Source of the DNA: Streptomyces sp. NBC_00554
GTDB taxonomy: Bacteria > Actinomycetota > Actinomycetes > Streptomycetales > Streptomycetaceae
Reading direction: 5' to 3'
DNA length: 64,000 nt
Assembly: GCF_041431135.1 (NCBI RefSeq)
Contig: NZ_CP107799.1
Location: 8,634,501-8,698,500, forward strand
Shown piece by piece: positions 9,164 to 18,747 of this stretch (position 1 is its first letter; every line of letters starts with the position of its first letter). Under the pieces are notes generated by a model, which was given only the letters and a program-made list of their open reading frames with translations, ran no database searches and was not told where the DNA came from. Both the position numbers and the translations under genes were made by a program.

Positions 9164-10287
9164 TGTCACTCTTCGTCGATTTCAGCGCCATCCAGTCCGT
9201 TCCGGCAGCCAACCTCAACCGTGACGATCTCGGCTCGCCGAAAACCGTCACCTACGGCGGCGCCTCGCGTATCCGTGTCTCCAGCCAGTCCTGGAAGCGG
9301 GTGATCCGCCACGGCGTCGAGCAGGACCTCGGCGAGACCGCCGCCCGCACCCGTCTCGTACCCATCAAAGTCAAGCAGGCCCTTGTCGGGGCGGGTTGGC
9401 CAGCTGATCTGGCCGAGTTCGCCGGGGCCCAGGTCGCGGCGAGCGCGGGCAAAAAGCCGTTGAAGACGGAGAAGGCCGGGCACACCTCCGTGCTGCTCTT
9501 CCTCCCCGAGAGCGGCATCGAGGAACTGACCGCCGTGTGCGGCGAACACCGCGAGGCACTGGAAAAGGGGCTGGGAAAGAAGGATCCCGGCGCCTTGCTG
9601 CCCACCGCCCGGATCGAGGAGATCCTTAAACGCCGCACCGCCTCCATCAGCCTGCTGGGCCGCATGCTCGCCGAACTCCCCGGCGCCAACGTCGACGGCG
9701 CCGCCCAGGTCGCCCACGCCTTCACCACCCACGCCAGCGAACCGCAGCGCGACTACTTCACCGCCGTCGACGACTGGCTGGATGCGGCCGACACCGGCAG
9801 CGGCCACCTGGACACCGCCGAGTTCAGCGCCGGCGTCTTCTACCGCTTCGCCACCATCAACGTCACCGACCTGCTCACCAACCTCGACGGCGACCACAAG
9901 GCATCCCGCACCGTCCTCGCATCCTTCGCGGACCAGTTCCTCATGTCGCTGCCCCAGGCCAAGAAGAACAGCACCGCACCACACACCCTCCCCGACCTCG
10001 CATACCTCGCCGTACGCACCCAACGGCCCATCTCCCTGGCCGCCGCCTTCGAGACCCCCGTCCCCGCCGACCGCGCCGGCGGCTACTCCCGCCCTTCCCG
10101 CCAGGCACTCGCCACCCACGCGCAGGCCATCAACCGCCTCACCGGCAACCGCAACCGGCCCTTCCACGGCCACGCCGGCATCAGCACCGAATCCTTCGAC
10201 GGCATCGGCGCGGCGCACGACTCCTTCCCTGACCTGATCGACGCCGCAGTCGACGCCGCGCTGCCCGAGTCCAAGGACGAGCGGTGA
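9163..10287 (+). CDS. casC: Cascade backbone Cas7e (CasC/Cse4)
   Basis: Cas7e forms the crRNA-binding filament of Cascade. The 374-residue protein begins FVDFSAIQSVPAANLNRDD and contains GSPKTVTYGGASRIRVSSQSWKR, both characteristic of Cas7e, and later GVFYRFATINVTDLL. The length is as expected. ATG 9163 overlaps the cse2 stop, and its own stop overlaps the GTG of cas5 by four bases, so the subunits are translationally coupled. Confidence 0.96.
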   Translation: MSLFVDFSAIQSVPAANLNRDDLGSPKTVTYGGASRIRVSSQSWKRVIRHGVEQDLGETAARTRLVPIKVKQALVGAGWPADLAEFAGAQVAASAGKKPLKTEKAGHTSVLLFLPESGIEELTAVCGEHREALEKGLGKKDPGALLPTARIEEILKRRTASISLLGRMLAELPGANVDGAAQVAHAFTTHASEPQRDYFTAVDDWLDAADTGSGHLDTAEFSAGVFYRFATINVTDLLTNLDGDHKASRTVLASFADQFLMSLPQAKKNSTAPHTLPDLAYLAVRTQRPISLAAAFETPVPADRAGGYSRPSRQALATHAQAINRLTGNRNRPFHGHAGISTESFDGIGAAHDSFPDLIDAAVDAALPESKDER

Positions 10288-11069
10288 GCGGACTGCTGCT
10301 GCGGCTGGCCGGACCCCTGCAATCCTGGGGCGAGCGCTCGGCGTTCTCCCCGACCCGCGACACCGCTGCTTTCCCCACACGCTCGGCCCTGATCGGCATG
10401 TTCTGCGCGGCACAGGGCCGCTCCCGTGACGCCGACGACGACACCCTCGCCCGACACGCGGAACTGGAGTTCACCGTCCGCATCGACCGGCCGGGCGTCC
10501 GGCTGATCGACTACCACACCGTCGGCGGCGGACAGCCCAAACACCTGACCGCCGCCACCAGCGGCGGCGACCACAAGGGCGACGCCGTGATCACCCGGCG
10601 CCACTACCTCGCCGACGCCGTCTTCACCGTCGCCGTCAGCGGACCCGACGACACGGTCACCGCCATCGCCACCGCCCTCCACCAGCCACACTGGGCCCCC
10701 TACCTGGGGCGGCGCTCCTGCGTACCCGACGAGCCGTTCCTCCTGCGCACCTGCGTGGACAATCCCGTGCGCGAGCTGCTGCAGCGGGTCCCGCTCAGCC
10801 TTCCCGAGGCCGGCGAGCAGGGACACTCACGCCAAGCGGGGGACGTCCCGGTGGACTTCCTGTGGGAGACATACCACCAACACCAACTGCCCCAGGACGC
10901 CGTCACGCTCACCGTCCACGACGTCCCGCTCAGCTTCGCCCAGCACAGCCGCAGCCACGGCAAACGCCTCGTGTACCGCACCACCGAGCGACTGCCAGCA
11001 GCCCTGCGGCCCGACCAAGCCAGCCTGCACCAACGACTGATCGACTACGCCCAGGAGGAATTCGCGTGA
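10284..11069 (+). CDS. casD: Cascade subunit Cas5e (CasD)
   Basis: Cas5e binds the 5' handle of the crRNA and caps the Cas7 filament. The 261-residue protein starts with LLLRLAGPLQSWGERSAFSPTRDT, the standard Cas5e N-terminus, and includes the YLGRRSCVP motif. The GTG start at 10284 overlaps cas7 and the stop overlaps the GTG of cas6e. It is slightly longer than the E. coli protein, which is usual for actinobacteria. Confidence 0.95.
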   Translation: MSGLLLRLAGPLQSWGERSAFSPTRDTAAFPTRSALIGMFCAAQGRSRDADDDTLARHAELEFTVRIDRPGVRLIDYHTVGGGQPKHLTAATSGGDHKGDAVITRRHYLADAVFTVAVSGPDDTVTAIATALHQPHWAPYLGRRSCVPDEPFLLRTCVDNPVRELLQRVPLSLPEAGEQGHSRQAGDVPVDFLWETYHQHQLPQDAVTLTVHDVPLSFAQHSRSHGKRLVYRTTERLPAALRPDQASLHQRLIDYAQEEFA

Positions 11070-11719
11070 GTGACGCCGCGACCCTTGCCCGGATCCGTCT
11101 CAACCCGCACAGCCGCGACGTCCAGCGTGACCTGCGCGATGCCGCCCAGATGCACAAGACCCTGATGCGCCTGGTCCCCGATGACCTCGGCGACACCCCG
11201 CGCCACAACTCCGGTCTGCTCTTCCGCGTCGACGAAACCGAGCAGACCAGCACCCTCCTCGTACAGGCCACCACCCCGCTGGATGTGAGGCGCCTTCCCG
11301 CCGGGTACGGCCACACCGAGATCAAGAACCTGGCCCCCATGTTCGCCGCCCTGCGCAAGGGACTGACCGTCCGCTACCGCACCACCGTCGACCCTGCCAA
11401 ACGCGAACGCCTGCCCATGGAACAGAAGAACACGCGCGGCAAAATCACGCCGCTGACCGGGGCTGAGGCCGATCAGTGGTGGACCCGCCGCGCCGCCGCG
11501 GCCGGCCTGGACCTCCACACCCTGCTGCCGACACCCCTGCGCCTCGTACGCTCCGCGACAGGAGGCGGCTCCCCGCTACGGCACAGCCTTACCCGCTACG
11601 ACGGCACCGCCACCGTCACCGACCCCGACGCCCTCACCACCGCCCTGGTCAACGGCATCGGACGCAGCAAGACCTACGGAGCGGGCCTGCTCAGCCTCGC
11701 CCCGACCAGCACCGCGTGA
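11066..11719 (+). CDS. casE: CRISPR RNA endoribonuclease Cas6e (CasE)
   Basis: Cas6e cuts pre-crRNA in each repeat and stays bound to the 3' hairpin. The 217-residue protein begins ARIRLNPHSRDVQRDL and carries MHKTLMRL, where the conserved catalytic histidine is expected. Near the C-terminus it has the glycine-rich loop GIGRSKTYGAGLLSL. GTG 11066 overlaps the cas5 stop (GTGA) and is preceded by CCAGGAGG; the longer upstream frame lies within cas5. Confidence 0.94.
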   Translation: MSDAATLARIRLNPHSRDVQRDLRDAAQMHKTLMRLVPDDLGDTPRHNSGLLFRVDETEQTSTLLVQATTPLDVRRLPAGYGHTEIKNLAPMFAALRKGLTVRYRTTVDPAKRERLPMEQKNTRGKITPLTGAEADQWWTRRAAAAGLDLHTLLPTPLRLVRSATGGGSPLRHSLTRYDGTATVTDPDALTTALVNGIGRSKTYGAGLLSLAPTSTA

Positions 11720-12702
11720 GCGCACCCCGGCGGGGCGGCGACGCGCGCAAACGCCTGGCCGCCCCCACCCTCATGCTCCCGCGCGTCGCCGACTCCCTGT
11801 CCTTCCTCTACCTCGACAAGGTCCGCGTCGTCCAGGACGACACCGGCGTCTGCGCCCAGATCCAGACCGGCAACGACCACACCGACACCGTCTACATCCC
11901 CACCGCCGCCATCTCCTGCCTCCTGCTGGGCCCAGGAGTCTCCATCACCACCCGCGCCCTGGCCACCCTCGCCCGCCACGGCACCAGCGTCATCGCCACG
12001 GGCGCAGGCGGCGTCCGCGCCTACGCCGCCGTCCTTCCCGATTCCCTCACCACCCGCTGGCTCGAACAGCAAGTCAACGCCTGGGCCACCCCGGACAGCC
12101 GACTCGACGTCGCCATCCGCATGTACGCCAAACGCTTCGGCGACGACGTACCCGAAACCGTCACCCTCGCCCAACTGCGCGGCATGGAAGGCCAGCGCAT
12201 GAAAGCCCTCTACCGCATCCTCGCCCAGCAGCACGGCATCGGCCGCTTCCGCCGCAACTACCACCCCGACCAATGGCACCAGCAGGACCCCGTCAACCTC
12301 GCCCTGTCCGCAGCCAACACATGCCTCTACGGCATCGTCCACGCCGCCCTTCTCGCCCTGGGCTGCTCACCCGCACTCGGCTTCGTCCACTCCGGCACCC
12401 AGCACGCCTTCGTGTACGACATCGCCGACCTTTACAAGGCCGAGACGACGCTGCCCGTCGCCTTCTCCCTGCACCAGTCGGCTGACCCGGAACAGGACGC
12501 CCGCCGCAAGTTCCGCGAGGAATTGCGGCTCGTCCGCCTTCTCCCGCGCATCGTCCAGGACGTCCAAGCACTCCTCACCCCGGACATCGACGACATCAAG
12601 GACCACACCGAGCGGCACGACGTCGGCATGGTCCACCTATGGGACCCCAAGGCCGGCGTCCTGCCCGCCGGCGTCAACTATGCGTCCGAAGGTAGTGACT
12701 GA
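11716..12702 (+). CDS. cas1: CRISPR adaptation integrase Cas1 (type I-E)
   Basis: Cas1 with Cas2 inserts new spacers at the leader end. The 328-residue protein has the expected metal ligands: the glutamate in LRGMEGQRM, the histidine in GFVHSGTQHAF and the aspartates in VYDIADLYK. Length is typical of I-E Cas1. GTG 11716 overlaps the cas6e stop. All catalytic residues are present, so adaptation is probably functional, in line with the long uniform array. Confidence 0.96.
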   Translation: MSAPRRGGDARKRLAAPTLMLPRVADSLSFLYLDKVRVVQDDTGVCAQIQTGNDHTDTVYIPTAAISCLLLGPGVSITTRALATLARHGTSVIATGAGGVRAYAAVLPDSLTTRWLEQQVNAWATPDSRLDVAIRMYAKRFGDDVPETVTLAQLRGMEGQRMKALYRILAQQHGIGRFRRNYHPDQWHQQDPVNLALSAANTCLYGIVHAALLALGCSPALGFVHSGTQHAFVYDIADLYKAETTLPVAFSLHQSADPEQDARRKFREELRLVRLLPRIVQDVQALLTPDIDDIKDHTERHDVGMVHLWDPKAGVLPAGVNYASEGSD

Positions 12703-12703
12703 C

Positions 12704-13036
12704 ATGCCCGCCATGCTCGTCATCGCCACCACGGCTGTGCCTGACCACCTCCGCGGCGCCCTCAGCCGATGGACCACCGAAGTCGTCCCCGGCATCTTCG
12801 TCGGCACCGTCTCCGCCCGCGTACGCGACGAACTCTGGCAGGCCGTCACCGAAGTCGTCAGCGACGGCGCAGCCGTACTCGTCCACCCCGCCCCAACTGA
12901 ACAAGGCTACGAAATCCGCACAGCCGGCACCCGCCGACGCGTACCCATCGACTTCGACGGCCTCACCCTGATGCGCATGACCGCCCCGCCACAACGCCCC
13001 ACATCAGCCCAGGAGTTGCACCGCCCGCACCTGTAA
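12704..13036 (+). CDS. cas2: CRISPR adaptation protein Cas2 (Cas2e type)
   Basis: This 110-residue Cas2 is of the I-E type, with MLVIATTAVPDHLRGALSRW at the start and the GTVSARVRDELW segment that follows in Cas2e. I chose ATG 12704, one base after the cas1 stop. An in-frame ATG at 12680 would add eight residues that overlap cas1. It is the last gene of the operon; no strong terminator hairpin is evident downstream. Confidence 0.94.
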   Translation: MPAMLVIATTAVPDHLRGALSRWTTEVVPGIFVGTVSARVRDELWQAVTEVVSDGAAVLVHPAPTEQGYEIRTAGTRRRVPIDFDGLTLMRMTAPPQRPTSAQELHRPHL

Positions 13037-13289
13037 TTCGTTTGACACACCCCACCCCGCCCGCACGAGCGTATTTCGTGACTCCGCGGGCAGCTGTCGA
13101 CTCTGCGCTGGCGCGCGGGCTTGCCCAGCCCCGCCCTCGGCACCTTCGGGCGGAAGCAGTGGCCCTCGCCGCCGGCACTGTGCGAACCTCCCAACAAGAC
13201 ATCAGCCGTCGCCGCTCATGTCGGCACGCCACCGCGCCACGACCACTTCGAGAAGGTTTCTCCGCGATCCTCTTTGCCCATATGCAGGT

Positions 13290-14190
13290 TCACGGCCCCG
13301 GATCCAGATCCTGGACTCTCATGTCGCCGCGGACGCGTAGCACTCGTGGGCGGTGCCGGAATCGCCCGAACTCGCGAGGCCCTGACTGGTCGGCCTCGAT
13401 CTCCACGACGACCTCGGGAACCACTGGCAGGTACCGGATAGGTTCGGCGCTCGGTAGCCCGCCCACGGTCCCGGGCAACTCAGCCTCGGTATCTGCGGCC
13501 GGCCGGAGCAGCGGAAGCAAGGCGTGCCGTACCGCCTGACCGAGAGGAAGTCTGACTCCCACCGCCTGCATCTGACCGCCGCTTCGAGGCAGACCGAGGA
13601 CGAGGTACTGCGTTGCGGGGGCCCGGCCGCTCACCCCGAGGACCGCGGCCTCGCTGCTGTGCATGCGCCGCCACTTCAACCAGCCCGAGCCGCGACCCGC
13701 GACGTAGGGCAGGTTCGGTTTCATGACCACCCCTCGACTCCTCCGAGGGCGCCCACTCAGTCCAGGGCTGTGGCGACGTCGGCGGTGACCGGGACCGGGC
13801 GGATCGCCAGCGGCCCGCCGTCCAGCAGGTCCAGTAGTCGCCCCTGCCGCTCCTCGTACCGCTTGGGCCGCCAGTCCGTGTCGCCGACGGGGAGGACATC
13901 GAAGGCGGCCAAGTGGACGGTGAAGCCCTTGTTGGAGCGGGGCCCCCGGCCGGAGCGTGACTGCAGCTTTCCCGAAGGCTAGTCCCTGCTGTCGAGGACG
14001 GCGACCAGTTCGCCGTCCAGGACGCAGTCCGGCTGCGCGCGTGGCGCCTGCGCAATATCCGCGAATGCGCGAGTCAGGTCGGTGCCGTGCCTACTCCACA
14101 CTCGGCCCGCGCCAGTCAGGACCTGGCAGCGCCATCCATCAAATTTTGGCTCCAGACTTATTCCGGAATCACCGCGGACGCGGTCGACCG
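13290..14190 (-). pseudogene. Decayed ATP-dependent DNA ligase
   Basis: Read on the minus strand, three pieces match an actinobacterial ATP-dependent DNA ligase. The first is LEPKFDGWRCQVL with the adenylated-lysine motif and SRHGTDLTRAF (about 14160-13982). The second is the adenylation-domain tail FTVHLAAFDVLPVGDTDW (13978-13760). The third is the OB-fold part KPNLPYVAGRGSGWLKW to VVVEIEADQ (13730-13290). A TAG at 13981-13979, a TGA near 13757 and a frameshift near 13735 separate them, so no full enzyme is made. The N-terminus appears joined to unrelated sequence. It lies just beyond cas2 on the opposite strand. Confidence 0.8.
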
Positions 14191-14350
14191 ACTGGCACAA
14201 GGCGAGGGAGACGGCGGTGGGCGCGTTCGAAAGCGGTGAGGGCCTCGGCGATGGAGTCGAAGGTGCCGGCGATCGTCCGCAGGTGGTTCTCGCCGTGGAG
14301 GTAGACGCTCTTGCAGGTGTCACGGTAGGTGCCGACGGCCGCGACGTTCT
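14169..14350 (-). pseudogene. Unrecognised protein remnant upstream of the ligase
   Basis: A minus-strand frame with no start codon reads SVYLHGENHLRTIAGTFDS and then AEALTAFERAHRRLPR before a stop at 14171-14169. It looks like genuine protein sequence in composition. It is cut at about 14350, where the left flank of the recombinase trio begins, so it is probably the truncated end of a gene disrupted when the element arrived. I do not recognise the family. Confidence 0.35.
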
Positions 14351-14477
14351 ACGGGGTTCCTACAGGTGTGGTGTGACGTGGTGCGAGTGTTCCTCGTTGG
14401 TGCTTGGACGCTCGTACTCGCGGGGTGTGGCTCTGTGGCGGGTTGTTGCATGATCCGTCAGAGCACCGGAGTTTCAC

Positions 14478-15647
14478 ATGCGGGCTTTCCCCGTGGTCCT
14501 GCCCTCGGGCACGCGGTACTGGACCGTCCTCGATGACGACCTCGTCGTCGTCCCCGTCGCCGACAGCTGGGGGCGATACCAGCGCTTCGGCCGCAGCCGA
14601 GCCGAACTCACGACCAAGACAAATGCGGGAGGCGCGGCGCTCTACCTCCGTTGGTGCGGCGCAACTGGCCGCGCCTGGAGGAAGGCCGCTCGCGACCTCG
14701 GCTTGTTCATCGTCTGGCTGAAGCACACTCCCTCCCGAGCGGATGACGACGGCCCCGTCGTTGTCCGATCCGGTCCGGGCGGCACGCCGGTTCGGCGCGA
14801 GCGCCGGATCAATGTCGTGCTCTCGGCAACCCGCGGGTTCCTCTCGTACGCGGTGTCGATCGCCGAGGCCCCGCGGTCCGTGCTCGGGCAGCTCTACGAA
14901 CTGGGCGACAGCCGGGACCTGCCCGCGGAGGCGCAGGGGGAGGACTCTGGTCTGTTCTACCGGCTCCGCGCCCGCCACCGGCTCCAGGAGCCGGAGACCG
15001 AGGTTGACCGGGCTTCCGACGAGGAGATCGTCGGCATGTTCATGGAGTGCCGTTGTGCCCGCGATCGACTCGTCGTGCTGCTGCTGGGGCGGGTGGGACT
15101 CCGTCGCGGGCAAGCAGCGGGCATCCATCGGTCCGACTGCCACATGCTGGCGCACTCGCGTGTGCTCGGCTGCGATTACAAGGGGCCCCATATCCACGTG
15201 CGGCGCCGGGACAACGCCAATGGCGCCTGGTCAAAGTCCCGCGAGTCCTGGATTCAGCCGGTGGACTTCCTTGTCGTGCAGGCTTACGACCAGTACGTCG
15301 ATGAGCGGTTCACCCTGCTCGGCGCCGGCGGCAGCGACTTCCTGCTGGTGAACCTCTTCCGTGGAGTGCTCGGGGCGCCGATGACGCCGGAGGCGATCTA
15401 CGAGCTGTTCGAGCGGCTGGCGCGGCGGGCGGGGCTTTCCAGGAAGGTGGGACCGCACATGGCCCGTCGCGCGTTCGGCAGCAATGTCTCGGACGCCGGC
15501 GGGGAACTCGACGAGGTACAAGCCCTGTTGGGGCAGAAGCACCCCGAGTCGGCCCGCCCCTACGTGATCCCGGATCCAGCCCGGCTGCGGGAGGCGGTGG
15601 AGCGTGTTCCGTCTCCTCGGGAGCTGTACGGGCGAGGTGAGCTCTGA
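14478..15647 (+). CDS. Tyrosine recombinase, TnpA-like member of a Tn554-type trio
   Basis: This 389-residue protein is a phage-integrase-fold recombinase. The catalytic arginine is in GRVGLRRGQAAG, the H-x-x-R motif is in GPHMARRAFGSN, a histidine sits in LLGQKHPESAR and the nucleophile tyrosine is in RPYVIPD. It is the first of three overlapping genes (TGATG and GTGA junctions) encoding a small recombinase, a large recombinase and a DUF6262 protein. The order and sizes correspond to tnpA-tnpB-tnpC of Tn554-like transposons. The element presumably moves by site-selected recombination without terminal transposase chemistry. Confidence 0.85.
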   Translation: MRAFPVVLPSGTRYWTVLDDDLVVVPVADSWGRYQRFGRSRAELTTKTNAGGAALYLRWCGATGRAWRKAARDLGLFIVWLKHTPSRADDDGPVVVRSGPGGTPVRRERRINVVLSATRGFLSYAVSIAEAPRSVLGQLYELGDSRDLPAEAQGEDSGLFYRLRARHRLQEPETEVDRASDEEIVGMFMECRCARDRLVVLLLGRVGLRRGQAAGIHRSDCHMLAHSRVLGCDYKGPHIHVRRRDNANGAWSKSRESWIQPVDFLVVQAYDQYVDERFTLLGAGGSDFLLVNLFRGVLGAPMTPEAIYELFERLARRAGLSRKVGPHMARRAFGSNVSDAGGELDEVQALLGQKHPESARPYVIPDPARLREAVERVPSPRELYGRGEL

Positions 15648-18130
15648 TGCCGGCGATCTCCCTGCCGGTGCAGCCGTCGGCGACTGCCGCGAGGACCCAG
15701 GAACTGGTCGAAGCCCTGGACTCTGAGTTCCTCGACCTCATCTCCTGGGACTGGGAGTTGGGCGTTCTTCTCTATCCTCTGGACCACCCGGTGATCGGGA
15801 TGCCGGAGTGCCAGGTGAGGGGATGCGACAAGGGGTACGAGAGCAGGGGCCCGTTGTGCTCCGGCTGTCGTATTCGCTTGAACAAGTCGGGACTGAGCGT
15901 CGAGGACTTCCTCAGCACTCATGAGCGGTACAACGTCGTTCACGTTCGCCAGGAGGTGTGTCGGCTGCCGGGTTGCGAGCGGCCGTGGCGGAGCCCGACC
16001 GCGGCTCTGTGTCAGAACCATCATTACCAGCGGAAGCACCGGCTGAAGATCTCTCTCGACGAGTTCCTCGTCCACCCTCTCCCGCGGCCGCTTCCAGGTC
16101 ATGGAGCGTGCGGAGTGGCAGCTTGCCTGCGTCAGCGGGTCACCCCGAGCACGCCGTACTGCGACGCGCACCGGCAAAAGCTCAGCAAGGCGAAGCTCAC
16201 CGGCACCTTCGGCGGCGACGAGGAGCTGTGGCGGCTGACGGCTCCGCCGGTCCACATGGGCCGCGAGGTCAGCATGCGAGGGCTTCCGCGACGGTTGATC
16301 GCCGAGCTTCTGTACTGCGTGCAGCAGCGCACTGCAAGCGGCGTGCGGACGTTCGGGCACTGGCTGCGGATGATCTGCGACCGGCTCCGTGTCCTGCAGT
16401 GCGAGACCCTCGACGACCTCGGAGATCCGAAGGCGGCGGGGCTGAAGGACCACAACGTCTCGCTGGTCACGACCATGCGCAGGATCCTCCACCGGCATAG
16501 CACGACCCCGGAGGAGGAGTCGCGCCGCGACGTATGGGACCTCGCGATCTTCGGATTCAGCGGCAGAGCCAACTTCACCGAGATCAGCCAGGACGCACTG
16601 CGCGAAGCCATGCGGATCTGGGCCGCCGATGATCTGCCGCGCCGCCGAGGGAAAGGCGGCGGTCGCACGCTGCATCGGCAGATCGACGCGATGGTGGAGC
16701 TCTCGAAGAGCCTGCGCCTCCAGCGCGAGGACGGCGGGCGGATCGTCGCGCTGCTCGACCGGCGCGACATCGTGGCGTTCTGCAACCGGCTCGCCTTCAA
16801 GACAGAGAACGGGCAGCTGAGCGCACACCAGCGCCTCTACATGGCGCGGACTGTACGAAAGATCCTTAACCGGTGGCGCACCCTCGGTCTCACGGGCAAG
16901 GGCGAGATCCTCGAAGGTCTGCGGGCCGACTTCCTCATGGGGCCCGAAGACATGCCCGATGATCCGGAAGACACCGAGGCCGGCAAGGACCTGCCCGACG
17001 AGGTGATGCAGCAGCTCTGCGACAACCTGAACCTCCTGGAGGAGATGAGCGGCACCGAAGTACGGGTCTGCACGGAACTGCTGATCGACACGGGCCGTCG
17101 GCCCGACGAAGTCTGCCGTCTCCCCTTGGACTGCCTTGAGCGAGATCCGGACGGCAGCCCCGTGCTCCTCTACGACAACCACAAGGCCTTCCGGCTGGGC
17201 AGAAGGTTCCCGATCGCCAAAGTGACCGCGGCGGTGATCACCGCTCAGCAGGGACGCGTGCGTAAGAACTTCCCCGACACGCCGTCATCCGAGCTGAAGT
17301 TGCTGCCCTCTCCAGTCGCCAACCCGTGGGGGACCAAGCCGATCTCCGGCGTCTGGGAGCAGCACCGGAACTGGGTCCGCGCCCTGCCCGAATTCCTCGT
17401 GCCCCTCGAAGTGGAGGTGGACGGCGAACTCGTCACGAAGCTCCTGCCGTTCGACAGGAAGAAGATCTTCCCGTACGCGTACCGGCACAGCTTCGCCCAG
17501 CGGCACGCCGACGCGGGAGTCAAGCCGGAGGTCCTCAAGGACCTCATGGACCATCGCCAGCTGCAGACCAGCCAGGCGTACTACCGCATCGGCCAGGACA
17601 GGCGGCGTGAGGCCATCGACCGAGTCGCGGTCATGCAGTTCGACCGGCATGGCAAGCGCGTGTGGCGCCAGGTTCAGGGGCTCTTGGACTCCGAGCACGT
17701 GCGGCGCGAGATCGGCGAGGTCGCCACGGCGTACGGCGTGTGCAGAGAACCTACGAACGTGGCGGCCGGCGGGCACAGCTGCCCACTGCGCTTTCGCTGC
17801 CTGGGTTGCGAACACTTCCACACCGACGTCTCCTACCTGCCGGACCTGGAGGCGTACCACGCCGACCTCCTGCGCAGCCGCGAGAAGTTGATGTCCGCCT
17901 TCGAAGCGGACGACTGGGCCCGCGCCGAGGCCATGCCGTCCCAGGAGGAGATTCGCCGGGTCCGCCGACTGATCAACCGCGTCAAGGCGGACCTGGACGA
18001 CCTGACCGAGGAGGAGCAGGCGCAGATCCAGCAGGCGGTCTCCGTTATCCGCCGCGGTCGCAGCGTGATGCTGGGGATGCCTCGCATCGGCCAGCCCTTG
18101 CCCGACGTCCGGCCGAGGAGGACTACGTGA
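15647..18130 (+). CDS. Large tyrosine recombinase with cysteine-rich N-terminal modules, TnpB-like
   Basis: The 827-residue protein has its integrase domain in the C-terminal half. The catalytic R is in LIDTGRRPDEVCRLPL, the box II motif is YAYRHSFAQRHADAG, and the downstream box is MDHRQLQTSQAYYRIG with the tyrosine nucleophile. The first 200 residues hold three cysteine/histidine modules (CQVRGC..CSGC, CRLPGC..CQNH, CGVAAC..CDAH) that look zinc-binding. A further cluster CPLRFRCLGCEHFH lies near residue 710. The end is helical and rich in E and R. ATG 15647 overlaps the previous stop by one base. Confidence 0.85.
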   Translation: MPAISLPVQPSATAARTQELVEALDSEFLDLISWDWELGVLLYPLDHPVIGMPECQVRGCDKGYESRGPLCSGCRIRLNKSGLSVEDFLSTHERYNVVHVRQEVCRLPGCERPWRSPTAALCQNHHYQRKHRLKISLDEFLVHPLPRPLPGHGACGVAACLRQRVTPSTPYCDAHRQKLSKAKLTGTFGGDEELWRLTAPPVHMGREVSMRGLPRRLIAELLYCVQQRTASGVRTFGHWLRMICDRLRVLQCETLDDLGDPKAAGLKDHNVSLVTTMRRILHRHSTTPEEESRRDVWDLAIFGFSGRANFTEISQDALREAMRIWAADDLPRRRGKGGGRTLHRQIDAMVELSKSLRLQREDGGRIVALLDRRDIVAFCNRLAFKTENGQLSAHQRLYMARTVRKILNRWRTLGLTGKGEILEGLRADFLMGPEDMPDDPEDTEAGKDLPDEVMQQLCDNLNLLEEMSGTEVRVCTELLIDTGRRPDEVCRLPLDCLERDPDGSPVLLYDNHKAFRLGRRFPIAKVTAAVITAQQGRVRKNFPDTPSSELKLLPSPVANPWGTKPISGVWEQHRNWVRALPEFLVPLEVEVDGELVTKLLPFDRKKIFPYAYRHSFAQRHADAGVKPEVLKDLMDHRQLQTSQAYYRIGQDRRREAIDRVAVMQFDRHGKRVWRQVQGLLDSEHVRREIGEVATAYGVCREPTNVAAGGHSCPLRFRCLGCEHFHTDVSYLPDLEAYHADLLRSREKLMSAFEADDWARAEAMPSQEEIRRVRRLINRVKADLDDLTEEEQAQIQQAVSVIRRGRSVMLGMPRIGQPLPDVRPRRTT

Positions 18131-18696
18131 GTTCCGCGATGAGCGCCGGCCGCAAGGTGGATGGCGACCGGCGCCGCCAGCGGGTCGTGAAGGCCATCGA
18201 CGTTGCCGCACAGAAGGGACGCCGCATCACGGTCTCGGGCATCGCCCGTCAAGCCGGGGTGGACCGGACCTTTCTGTACCGGCACCGGGATCTGCTCGCC
18301 TTGGTTCACGCTGCCGAGCTTGAGCCGGCCGAGCGGGATCCGGCGTCGGGTGCCTCGGCAGTGAGCAGGGCCTCGCTTCAGGCCGATCTCGCGAACGCGC
18401 AGGCCCGCACCGTCCGCCTGTCCGCACGCATTCAGCAGTTGGAGAGGCGCTTGTCCCAGGAGCTGGGTGAACAAGCCTGGCGTGAGTCGGGCCTTGGTGT
18501 TCCCACCGATATCGAGGAGCTTCAACGGACGATCACGCGGCTCGAGCAGCGCAACGTCGAGCTGAACGAGGCCGTGGAAGAGAGCCAGGCCGATCTGGCG
18601 GCGGCCCGGGAAGCCAATCGTGAGCTGACCCGGACCCTCAACCAGCGTGGAGAGCAATCGGGACCAGAAACGCCACCACGCAGTAACACCAGATGA
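18127..18696 (+). CDS. DUF6262 protein, TnpC-like third member of the trio
   Basis: This 189-residue protein starts at GTG 18127, overlapping the recombinase stop. Residues 15-55 form an HTH-like segment (ITVSGIARQAGVDRTFLYRHRDLL), and the rest is a long coiled coil rich in Q, L, E and R. DUF6262 proteins accompany paired tyrosine recombinases in actinobacterial elements. By analogy with Tn554 TnpC it would bind DNA and aid orientation or efficiency of transposition; that role is inferred. Confidence 0.75.
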   Translation: MSSAMSAGRKVDGDRRRQRVVKAIDVAAQKGRRITVSGIARQAGVDRTFLYRHRDLLALVHAAELEPAERDPASGASAVSRASLQADLANAQARTVRLSARIQQLERRLSQELGEQAWRESGLGVPTDIEELQRTITRLEQRNVELNEAVEESQADLAAAREANRELTRTLNQRGEQSGPETPPRSNTR

Positions 18697-18747
18697 GGAA
18701 TTGGGGCTGCTCGCCGCGGTACGGGCCAAAGTGGAGGGAACGGCGGC

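Noticed and set aside
17505..17535. Possible self-targeting: array spacer at 18-49 against the first large recombinase
   Set aside because: Only a 13-base stretch (GCGGGAGTCAAGC) is shared, with mismatches around it; not enough for a protospacer.
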